Shown one piece after another: positions 22,701 to 34,700 of a stretch of 64,000 nucleotides of DNA (its first letter is position 1; each line of letters opens with the position of its first letter). The translations under genes and the position numbers were made by a program. Origin of the DNA: Symsagittifera roscoffensis (lineage: Eukaryota > Xenacoelomorpha > Acoela > Convolutidae). The DNA is taken from assembly GCF_963678635.1 (NCBI RefSeq), contig NC_087067.1, positions 29,626,403 to 29,690,402 of the forward strand, in the 5' to 3' direction. The notes under the pieces were generated by a model, which saw nothing but the letters and a program-made list of their open reading frames with translations, did no database searches and was not told where the DNA came from.

Positions 22701-25700
22701 TGTGGTAGTGTTGGGTATAGGTTATATGTTGGTTCGCTTAGAGGTGCTTGTCGTTGAACTGGTTCTAGTGGTTCTGATAAACGAGCATGTCGTTCTTCAA
22801 AAGTGTATGGATTGTCTTGAAAAGAAATTCGTGTAGATGTTTGAGGATTTTGAGTAATTGAAGATGGTGTTGGGTTATCTTGGGATGATGTCGGTGAAGA
22901 CTGACTTTGTGACTGTTGGGTAGCAATTTTTGATAGTTTTTTGAATTATTACTTTAGTGAGAAAATTTGTGTTTATTATAATATTCTTCCAAAAAAAGAA
23001 TTAGAAGGATTGTTGCTAGGGCAAATGTGAAGATTGCTTTCTTTATACATTTACATATGGTCAAAATGAGGGATGATAAAAATGTTATGAAAATTACAAA
23101 CAATAAAAAAATATCAGTTCTACTGAAAATTGTTCGTATCATTTAGACAAGTTATATGAATCGTACCTGTGGATATAATCAAGGGTTTTGGAAAGTTGGA
23201 GAAATAGTTCGAATATAGTGTAGAAAATTAAAAAAATGTTACAAAAAATGATTAGGATTATTAGAAAAGATTCAAGTATATCAAAAAGAAATATTATAAA
23301 GGTTTCAAGTATTGTAAAAAAATGTTTAAGATTTATGAGTATTTGAGTAACTGATTGAGAGAAGAGCATTTAAGAAATGATCTCTTGGTTGAATATTTTT
23401 TGCTGTTTGAGGCGATTTTCAAGTGTGGTCGGATTATTTATTAGTTTTTTGACAAGTGGGTTGAGTTTTGTAAAAAATTGTTGGGGGCAATTTTCATGGT
23501 GATCGGGAGGTCGTCTTTTTCTTTATTTTTGTTTGTCAAATGATCCGGGGTATGGTGAGATTTTTATACTTTAGGCTAATTAAAATGTTCATTTTGTTAC
23601 TTTAGGCTAAGTTAACAAATTTGTTTTGGGGGTATTCGTGGTCTGAGTTGGGGAAATATTGTTGATCTTTGGGTTATTAGATAAGGGAGGGGTACGGTAT
23701 TATGGTGATATTTATTTTAGTTGTCAAGTTGGAGTGGTTTGCTTATTTTTGACCTGGAGGTCGTAAAGTTATAGTTATAGATGTGCCTGGAGTTCTATAT
23801 GATTCGTCTAATTGGTCTTAGTTTGAGTTAGAGAAAGTGACGGATTGGATGAATCCTATTGGTCTATTTTGAACTAGAATTATTGCGTACTTGTCAGCAT
23901 GTTATTTTGAAAAATGTAAATGAAAAAAGTTTCGGAGGTTTCAAGATTGTGAAGTATAATGTTAAAATTACTTTTGAAATTCCACTTTCTTTAAAATTTT
24001 AGATTGGGGGATGAATATTTTATAGTTTTTACGTGGTTGATTTCGGAGTCTTGTTGTTTTTCTATTTTCTGATTTGTCAATTTGTTCTTGGGGTATTATT
24101 TGTTCGGTCATTTCTCTATTTTTTCTTTCTTTTTGAGATGTATTTTGATCTAGATTTTTTGTATTGTTTTTTGTGGTTGTTGATTTTGTATTTTGATTTC
24201 CGAGGTGAATATCATTTTGTTCCTTTGTTGTATTTTCCGTATGTGGGTCATTTTGAATAACTTTTAAACCTGTAAAAGAATATAATTGAGTTAATTCGCG
24301 GAGTGCGTATTCTTTTGGGTAATAAGGTAATAGGTTGTTTCGATGTTGAACGATTTCTTTTTTGTTTGAGTCGGTAATTTTATATGTGACATCAGTGGGT
24401 TTTGCAATTATTTGGTATGGTCCTTTTCGAAGGGGTTGTAATTTTTTAGAAATTCCTTTTTGAGTATTAAAATTGGGTATTAAAACAAATGTTCCAATTT
24501 TTAATTCGGAGGCTGGTGTAAAACGTGAATTGATTTGTTCATTAATGTTTTGTCTTTGTAATAACTTTTTTGTTATTTTTTGATAAATTTCATTGTGTTT
24601 TTTTATCTCTATTTAGAATCCATTCGGTGTGTGTACCGGAGGCTAGTTTAAGAATTTGTGGGTGATGAAAATGATCTTCATCGTGTGTATGTAAAGGTAG
24701 GTTATAACAAATTGAGTCTTTATTTGGTTGACAATAACCTTGTGCGTTTTTATGAGAATTTGCTGTAAACATTATTGGTTTGCGTGGCTTTTGGTTAAAA
24801 ACCATTTCATATGGTGACATTCCTAAAGTTGTCGTGATTTGTGAATTATATGCTAAGGGAAATAGTTTTACATCTGCTGACCATTCGGTATATTTTGTAT
24901 CATTTCCGTTGATGATACATCTGAGATATTCTTGTAATGAACGGTTCATACCTTCGACTAAGCCGTTTGTCCAAGGTGCGTGAGATGTACGTGGTTTGTG
25001 TTTAATGTTATATAAATGACATAGTGTGATAATTTCATTATTTATGAATTCTGTACCGTTGTCTGTGACTAAAATTTCTGGTAGTCCAAATTTTGCTATC
25101 CAGTGTTCATAGAGTGTTGTGTAAGCGTAATAAGCGTTACAATGTGGTACTGGGTTAAGTGCTACATAATGTGTAAATGCGTCAACAATTACCATAATGT
25201 AGGAGTTTCCTTCGGATGAGGGTGAAATTGGTCCTTTAGTATCAAATGAGATACGATGGTTAAAGTACAAGCTTTGTCCTTTAAAATCTTGTTTTTGTGC
25301 TATTTGTTTTTGGTTTGGGTAAGGTTTTTTTAGTTGACATACTATACAATCATTGCATAGTACTTTTATCCAAATTGGTGCATTTGGGAAGTAAAAATTT
25401 TGTATAAAATTTGAATATGTTTTTTCTGATCCAGAGTGTCCTTTAATATTTTGCGTATGTGAAATATTAAAAGCTATGAGAATCATACTTAAAGGGAGAC
25501 AGGGAACTGTAGATTCATTTAGTGTGTATTCTAGAAGGTCTGTGTTTTCGTTAATTGTTGTATTATTGAATTTTCGAAAATATCGGAGGAGTGTTTTATT
25601 TCCTAAAATGGTTGAATCTGCCTTGACAGGTTTAGTTTTATATTTGTGCCATGATTTTAGTTGTCTAATTATCGGGTCAAGATTTTGGTATTGTTTCAGT

Positions 25701-28700
25701 GTTGAAATTGTAATTGTTTCTGTTGGAGGGAGAAAAATGTTTTCAATTTCGAATTTAGATAAGGGTATTGTATCAAGTGGGTCATGGAGGTCAAAAACTT
25801 GATTTATTGTGTATTTTGAATCGTTTGTTTGTGGTCCTGATAAATTTATTTTATCAGTTAAATTTTCTTTTTCAATTAGTGGAAAATGGTCTTTCTTAGG
25901 TGGGTGTTGTTTTGTTCGTTTTTGTTGGGTGTTATTTTTTATCCATTGAGAATATGGGATTGGTTTGAAAGTTGATGTTCCAAGTAGATCAACTTCATAA
26001 TGATTATTTTGACAATCTAAATAAAGTGGGAAATGTTGTAAACTATTTATTTGTGATTGTTCAATATCAGTTTTTACTGCATATTTGCATTCCAATCGGG
26101 GTGATGTTTCGTTTTCTGCAAGGTAGAATTTTATGTTTTTGGGTATTTCAACTGTTGTTTTTCGTGTAAGTAATTCAGGTGGTGTATTTTGACTTAAGGT
26201 GTCTGGTAATGCAAGATTTTTTCCTGCGGTCCAAACTATATGTAAGTTTGGAAATTTCATTAGAATTAGTTGAAATCTGTAAACTCGGTGGTTTGGGTTA
26301 GATTTTTGTGTAAAGAGAAAGATGATTGGTTTATGGTCTGTGAATAAAACTGTGGGGTGTTTTGATCCAAGTATCAGAAATTCATATTCTGTCAGTGTAT
26401 ATATTATGGCTGTACATTCTCTCATTAGAGTTGAGAGTCGTAGCTCTGCTTGAGTGAATAATCGAGAATTTGCTGATATGAGGTTCATTTTATTTGTACC
26501 ATTATGTGATTGTAATAGTGCTGCACCGATGCCAAAGTTCGAAGCATCGCACATTGCATAAAATGGTTGATTTGAATCTGGAATTGTGTTTGAAATTTGT
26601 TCAGTTAAAAGTTTCTTTATTTCTTCAAATCGTGTTTGATGTTCTGTGTTCCATTCAAAGTTATTTTGTTGTCTAAGGATGTTATAAAATGGTCGTAGAT
26701 ATAATTGCATTTTATAAACATATTTACTTAAAAAGTTTAACATTCCAAGAAATTCTTGGATTTTCTTTTTATTTGTTGGTGGTTGAAGTTTTTGAATAGC
26801 GTCAATGCGTGATTTCAATGTAGTGATTGTTTTTCTTTCTATATTATGTCCTAAGAATTTAACTCTTGTCAAAAAGAAGTGTGATTTATCGGGGGCGGCC
26901 TTCAGATTTTCGTTCTGAAGTATTTGGTGATATTTTTCTAAAACATTGAACATCTCGTCTTTTGTTTGTGATTGCATAAAAACATCGTCTAAATAGGTGA
27001 TTGCGTTTTTCTTGAGTATTAGTGGTCTAAAAATTTTGCTCATAAAAGCTGAAAATGCTGCTGGTCCTATGGATATTCCATAGAATAAGCGGTTGAATTC
27101 ATATTGTTGGTTTCCGATAACAAATTGTGTTAAACGTCGTGATTGTTCATCTAGTGGCATTTGATTGTATGCACTATTCATATCGGCGGTTGTAAAGTAT
27201 TTGCCGTTTATTTTTGTTAAAATAACTTGTATTGGTTCAATGGGCCAATTACATTTTGATTCATCTATAAGTGAATTGAGGTATCTAGCATCGAGAACGA
27301 TTTTTAATGATTCTCCTTTAGCTAGAATGATAACGGGGTTGATAAATGTGTTCCCTTTTGATTGTTCTTCTTTATTAACTGGTGATATAATGTTGTATTG
27401 TTCTAAAATATCGAGTAATCTGTTCACTTTATCATGTAAGTGAATTGGTACTTTACTTGCTCTCTGTTTTTTGAAAACTGCGTCTGGTTTTAACGGGAGA
27501 TGTAGTGATGAACTTATTTTTCCAACATCGAATTTTGATGTTGCATAGACTGATGAATATTTAATTAGCTGTTTGGCTAACTTTTCGAATTCGTCTTGTG
27601 TTATTTGTGAATGTTGGAAATTAAACATTGTTAAAAATTTCTGTTGGTCCTCTGTGTAGTTACTTATGTTGAATGTAGGTTTGAAATATGGAGTTTTTGT
27701 GAAATAATCCGTATTTCTGTTTTCGTTACTTATTATATTATTTATAGATAATTCTTCATTAAGAATTGTAGATTGGCAAATATCTAGTAATTGGAGTATA
27801 TTATTTACGCGATAGGCTTTTTCGTGTATTGGTGATATTGTAGCGTTGGTTTCACAATATCCTAAAAGTTCTAAAGGTAATGTTACTTGGTAAGGTGTGT
27901 TGTTATAGACATGTAAAGAAATGATATCTGAATTCGAATTTTTCAAATATTTTATGGATGAGATTGTGATTTTGAAAAATTTGTGAATAGGTTTGAATTC
28001 AAAATCTGACATATAAAATTTTTGTTTGTTTTGTTCTTTATCATATTGGTGAACTTGTTTGATTGAAAAATTATAGATGTTTCCTGATAGTGGTTTCAAG
28101 TGTTTTCTTTGTTGGCTAAATATCGGGTAGAATTTTGAAAAGAATGGTGGTTGTTTATTTAATCTTTGAAAAAATGTTAAGGATGTTTCTTTTGTTTTTG
28201 TATATTTATCTTTGATTAATATTTTACTATTTAGTATGTTAATTGTTGGTATATACTTCGAAATAAATGGTATTCCAATGATATTATATTTAATATCAGT
28301 GATATGGAATATTTGTTTAAATGGCTTATTTAAAATTTTGCTTTGCTCCATTGTTCTGGTGGGGAGGAGAAATAATTGGATTTTTCCGTAGTTTATCAAT
28401 GTTGATCCTTGTGCTGTTGCTAACTTACTGGAGGTTTCAAGGGGTGTTAGTTTTGGGTGTAAAGTTTTTATTTCATTCCATGTGGGGATGTTTATTATGT
28501 TTGATTCTGCTCCTGAATCAATTAAAAAATCTATTTCAAGGTCTGGTGGTTGAAATTCTTTATTTCTTGGGCTTTCTAAGAGAAATGGTATTGTCCAAAT
28601 TTTTTCTTTGGGTTGTTCTTTTTGTATATTTTGATAAATGTGGTTTGTATTCAAGCATTTTGTTTTGATATTTTTAATGGTTTGATTTGTAGTGTTAATC

Positions 28701-31700
28701 TCATTTGTTTCTTGCGTCGTTGGTGTGGAATTTATGGGTGTAGTGTAATAATTTTGAAGAAATTCTGATTGATTTTCATATATGTGTGATGAAAAAGGTT
28801 GTTCATATATGACAGATTCATAGTCATTTTCGACTTTTATCATATTGATAGAAAGAGTGTTTTCTGTATCACTTTCTGAATCTGATGATGTACAGTTTAT
28901 TTGATTGAGTTGTAACGTATCAGTTACTGTGTCATCAATACCTGGAGGGTCTGATGTTGTTTCTGGATTAGATTGTACTTGATTGATTTGTCTTTGGTGT
29001 TTAGGTGTACTACTTCTGTGGCGATTATTAGAATTATTATAGTTATTATTATTCCGGTGTGGTGATTGGGAATAATTTCTATAACGATTATTATAACTTG
29101 AGTGTCGATTTTGTGAATTATTTCGCGATCTATTTTGATAATTGTTGTTTGGTCTGTTATAGTTCGATCTATTATATGAGTTATTCCTTGATCGATTGTT
29201 CGGGTAATTCTGGTTTCGGTTGTTTGAATAACTTCTATTTCGATTATAGGAGTAGTTTCTATTCCTATTGTATGATGAATTTCGTGATTGGTTGTTTGGA
29301 TAGTAGTTATTTCTTGATTGGGAATTAGATCTAGAAACAAATCGTTGTGTATGTGAATTTGATCTGGAGTAGTTACTTCTACTATTTGGTCTATTGTAGT
29401 GATTTTGTGATGAATTTTGTGTGTTTCTTCGTTCTGGCGATCTTCCTCTATAACTTGAGTTATATGGTGATTGATTTCTTGTATAATTTGTATTGTTCGG
29501 GAGTGGTTTTCCTGAACTGTTGTTGCTGTAGACTGTTTTGTTCGGTAGATTTTGATCTTTTTTCATGTATTGATAGAATGATTTATTTGGTTCTTTATAT
29601 TTTTGAGGTTTATGTTGATTGTCTTGCTGTTTTTGTCTACATTCGGAAATACTATGTCCGTATCGTCGGCAATAATTACACCATTTTTTGAAAGATGGTT
29701 TGCCTTTAAAGTTTGGGTTCTCTTCGTAAATATTGAGTATTTCAGTGATTTTTTCAACGAGGTCTGTCTCTGATTCCTGTATATTATTAATATTAGTGGG
29801 AGTCGTTTCAATTCTGTTAACGTATTGTAATTTCAGATTTTCCGTTTCTTCTAGTTTCATCGTGATTTCTGCTTGTTCTAATTTGTCTACTAGTTTTCGA
29901 AAATCTAAATCGGGTTCTCGAATTGAAGAAGGATGGGATGCTCTCTTTTTTATTGCTATTTTCCTTAATTGTGGTGTTAAGGTCATCATTAAGATTTTTG
30001 TCATCTTTGTGTTTTTATAGTCGTGTGTATTTAGTGAATATGCTTTTCGAACTAGTGTTTCGATTCGTACTGCTAATTGCTTGATGGTTTCGTTTGGTAA
30101 TCTGCGAATTTCATTACATAAAACTCTTTGTTGTTGTTTGTTTCTTTCGGAGTCAAACATTTTTGAAAATTCCTGTGTAAACCTTTTCCAGTTTGATTTT
30201 ATTTCTAGAGGTAGTACTGAAAACCATTTTTGGGCTGCGCCATCTAAGGTTGTTTGTATTAACGCTGTGCGTCGATGTATCCAGTTTTGATGTAGTGGCG
30301 TATTAATTGGTTCAGGTCCAATATTTAAAATCAGGTTTGCTGTTACTGCATTTAAATAATCTTCTACAGAGTATTCAGGGTCTGTTCCTGTGAAAACCAT
30401 TAAAGGTTTGTTTGATGTTATTGATGATCCACCCATAAGGTATGGATTCATTGTCATTTGTAATGATTCTGCTGCATTTGGCATTTGAGAAAAATTTGAA
30501 AGTTGGTTTCTTGTTATTTCATGTTGTTGGAGATAATATGGGAGTGGTATTTCGTTTTGCATTTGTGATGGTTGATACGAGTGTGCAGTCATTGGATTTT
30601 GTTGTTGAATTGGTTGAAAAGATTGTGTATTAATTGGATTTTGTTGCTGAATTGGTTGTTGATATTGTGTATCTATCGGTTGTGGAGAAAAATTTCTATG
30701 ATTTGTACGTGTTTTCTGTATTCCTTGTCTACGATATTCTTGAGTATATGGTGCAAATATGTCTGGTTGTAAGAAATCATCATCTGAGGATAAATAATCC
30801 ATTTGATAAGATGTCTGTTTTTTATTTTTATTTTGTTGAAAAAATGGGTAATTTTCACTGTGATCCTGTGGAGGATTTGTTTGGAAATTTATTGAATTAG
30901 GTTGGGCCATTGGGTTATCCCAATTTCGAGATCTTGTATATTGGTTAAAATTTCTTTGTGCTTGATTATATGTTTTTGATGGATGTGTATAATTATAATT
31001 ATGGTCTGCAAAGTTGTTTCTAGTGAATGTTTTGCGTGTTTTTGATGGTATTGTCATGGGTCTGTATGTTTGGTAATCCATATGTGAATATTTTGGAGCA
31101 ACCGAAGGTTTAACGGTTGATTGTAAGGTTACTTGTGTTTGTGAAGGATTTGTATTTCTTGGTGTTGTTAAATTTGGACGTATCGGTGAAATACTTTGTT
31201 GTGTAGTTGTTGTGTGTACGATTTCTTCATTTATGAAGTGTGATGGTGTCTGGATATCTTGTTGAGTAAGATTCCTAGTTCCATTGAGGTTTTCATTGTG
31301 TATGACTGTAGAGTTTAAACTATTATTTTGTGTATCGGGCAAAAATGTATTATAGTTTAATGGTGTTGCATCAATGGTGAATGGTATTACTTTTACATAA
31401 TCTCTTATGTAAGATATCGTACTTATTGCTTGACTTGAGATTGATTGTGGGAAGCTTATAAATGCGGGATGAGACCATTCGGGGTCCCAAACATAATCTG
31501 ATTGTTCTGTGATAGCGGTATCATCGTTCGAGTTTTGGGGTCTAAAATTTTTTCTTGCTTGTGCAATTAAATCAATATTGTGTGTGAAATAATCTATTAT
31601 GAACCATGCCAAAATTTTTTGTAGATCGTGTTTTGTATGTTGTGAAACGTCGTCTTTCGTGAAATTTTCTTTAATAATGTTTAAATAACTAGAGAGTAGT

Positions 31701-34700
31701 GTGATTTCATGTCGTACTCTTATATGTTTAGATGTTTCTGTCGGTGAGACATTTGTTATTGGGATTTCGTTTTCTAATATCGAAATATAACTATATATTA
31801 TTGCGAAAACTTCATTGGTGAATATGGAGTTTGCTCTTTGTGAGTTATGATATTGGATGCTTTTTATATATTCTGAAAAAACTTTTGAAAATTCTAAATC
31901 AAGATCGTCTGTTTGAATTGTATATTTTCTATGATTATGGTTTGGTGAGGTGAATTCTATGGAGTAGATTCCATACTGTTGTGTTATGTTGCATATATCT
32001 TTTAAGTAGTGGTCTATGATTTGTCTTTTGATTTTTACATCTGGGAACTCTGTTTTACATGGACTGATTCCGGGTTCAAATAAATTTAATAGTAAATTTT
32101 TGCAAAATATATGCTGTCCTCTATCAGTGGTTGCATCTACTATAAAAGGAAAGATTTCATCATCATCTGGGGTTTCGTCACCTGGGGTGTGCGTTGAGCT
32201 CATTTTTTCGTTCGATGACTGTTAATATGTAATTATTAATGTGTCGAATTGGTTGATTCCAATTGTATAAATGTACTGGTTTGTGTTTATACTGCTTTTT
32301 TATTCTTCTTTTTCCTCTTTTTGATGAATTTGAAGTTGTTTCTGAGTCGGAAAAATATAATTGATCGTGAAGTGGGCAATTTTTATCTATTGATTCTTTT
32401 AGTTTGTAAAGTTCGTCTAAACTGTTGGTTTCTGATTCTGAAATTGCGTTTCGATTTTTTGAAAATCTTTTTCGTGTTATTTGTCTTTGTTTCGTTATGA
32501 TTTTTCTTTTTAGTGTTTGTCGTTTTGTTCTGATATATCCAACTGTTTGTGTATGAGGTGTGATTACAAGGTCGTATTTTTTGTTATCTATTTCACAATT
32601 GTGTAAACTGATTGTTTGTTTATTTCCTAGGTTTTTAAATGACATAAGGTTTAGGATGACGGATGCAAAAGGTTGTTAAAAGATTTCTATTTTCCTAAAC
32701 TGTTAGTTCTTACGATTTTTTGGTTAGCTTAACCTGGGTCTATTTGTTCAGGGTTGGAGAGAAAAGTATATCGATTCCGAAGAATGATTTTTTACTTTCT
32801 CGTGGCTAATATAAGTTAAGGTGTTAACTTACTTAATCTTACTTAGGGGTAGTGATTGTGTTCAAGGGTTGGAGAATAGTAAATCGATCCACAAGGTTCA
32901 GGTATAATTAGAACGCGAGTAGTTCGTTAGATACTATTTTAAACTTACTAAGTCTAAGATTTATCCTGGGTCTGGTAAGAGGGGGGGTCAAGTGAAGGAT
33001 GAATAACCGAAGTTCTTCACTGTTTATCCTAATTTGAATGATTAGTTTTGTTTAAAAATTTCTATTAGTCTTAGGTCTTTAGAAAGGGTTGGGTAGTGAA
33101 TCGACGTTTGAGGTCGTTAGACACTAATTAAGTGGGTGGGGGAGAACAAAGTTGTTCTGTTTGATCCAAGGATAAGCCTTGATGATCAAATTTGAAATTT
33201 AATTAAGTAGAAAATGATTTAAGATCCAAGGATAAGCCTTGATGATCTGGTTTTAAAATTAAGTGAATTGAAGTTTAAAATGTTTTAAATTTGTGTAAAG
33301 AAAAGATTTAGTATTTTTATGATATTAGTGGGTTTATGATTGCTGTTATGTTTTAGGTGATGGAGCTGGAACAACAGGATGATTTATAATTACTAACCAT
33401 TTATTGTCATGCTACTAATTTTTATTTTTTATTTTTCAATAAATATTTTTCAAACATGTTTTGTATATTACTGCAGAGTTTTAGGAAAACGATCTTAGAT
33501 CTTTTTATCAATCGTTATTGTATATTAATAATTTTGTTTAGCGCCTGAAATGATTTTGAAGATTAACTTCAAGGTTTTATGTTTGCAAATGAAAATCTAA
33601 ATTCATTGCTAGTAGTATTCTAAATATAAAAGTTTGTTCTGGTTTTTGCCTAACTATCATATAGCTATATGGCAAGTTTCTACTTTGTCGTATGTCGTCT
33701 CTGGTTCGAGGTCTTCTTCCAATTCCGGGTAGTTCTGTTATGGTTCGGAATATTGGCTCTGATCTATTGAGTCGTAGAGACATTTCGATTAAATTATTGT
33801 CGTATAACATTTTGTAAATGTTTTTGTCTAATTTCTAATCTATTTTGGTTAATTCTAAGCTATTAAGGTCTTGTTCGAGACTTATGGTCGCACCAGATGA
33901 GTTATGACTGGAGTGTATAACTCATAGAGTAATTTCGGATAGGGTACACCGTCTGCTCGTCACGCTATCTTATTTTCGGCCGGATAGATTCGTGCAACTT
34001 CTTAGTCTAATACCGATCCTAATCTTACTCTTATACTATCTAGTCTCAGGTTGTTTAACTAGTCTCTGCTAGGCTCAATAGATCTAGGGTATACTGGTTT
34101 ATTGCGGCTGCTGAAGTGCTCGGGAGAGTCCAACTAATTTCTAAGTTAAATTCAAATCTCTCTGGTGCTGAAATTACAAGTAACTTCAGCACTTACAAAT
34201 AAGTGGGTTGTTAGTTAGATGGATCATGATTGGTTAATATTAAATACTTTACATTGGTAAAATATCTAATTTATCCAATCATAAAATGTAGTTTAGATCA
34301 GGTTCCAATATGCTTGCCCCGCTTTGCTTGGTATATTGAATATGCTTGCCCCGCTTACGTCCAGCACGATAGGAATACTGCGCGTGAATTACCCGCTTAA
34401 CCTACAGTTACGAATTGTCGCTTGTTACGGATTGTCGCCTGTTAGTAATTATGACCTGTCACGAATTGTCGCCTCTCGATAATCCTGATTCCCTTTCTGT
34501 TAAAAATCGGATTCAAAATATTTGATCTGTATGGCCCAAAACTCTTCTGAATGTTTCTTTGGTTTATCAGACATAACTACATAAAAAGTAATTTGCAATT
34601 TTCGTTCTTAGTTTGTTTTCTCAACTATTCAATTTTAAGTGTTTTGGAGAGCCCATCGTTTATTTTTTGCAGTTCCTAGAAAAAAATCAAAAGAGAGTTT

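Larger units (their letters stand above)
15391..34307 (-). mobile_element. full-length 18.9-kb Ty3/gypsy-type LTR retrotransposon with envelope and extra ORFs
   Basis: Direct LTRs of 410 bp at 15391-15800 and 33898-34307 begin TGAGTT and end TTCCA on the plus strand. By eye they are identical. They are flanked by ATAT on both sides. The sense strand is the minus strand: primer binding site next to the right LTR, then a basic ORF, Gag-Pol in the Ty3/gypsy order (protease, RT, RNase H, integrase), a cluster of small ORFs, an envelope-like glycoprotein and a 601-residue ORF. Typical Ty3/gypsy elements are roughly 5-9 kb, so this is very large. Most long ORFs are intact, with two breaks: an A-run frameshift before the integrase tail and one stop in the methionine-free frame. 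It lies antisense inside a collagen intron and inside an older inverted-repeat element. Confidence 0.96.
15302..34473. repeat. second inverted-repeat element, split by the LTR retrotransposon
   Basis: The left part (15302-15386) has direct units such as GCGACAAATCGTAACAAG. The right part (34312-34473) has the core GCTTACGTCCAGCACGA and reverse-complement units GTTACGAATTGTCGC. Together they rebuild one copy of the family at 3334-3521. Confidence 0.65.

Noticed and set aside
28924-29340. 138-codon minus-strand frame overlapping Gag-Pol
   Set aside because: It is an alternate-frame shadow of the Arg/Asn-repeat region; its Ile/Thr repeats mirror the same codons.
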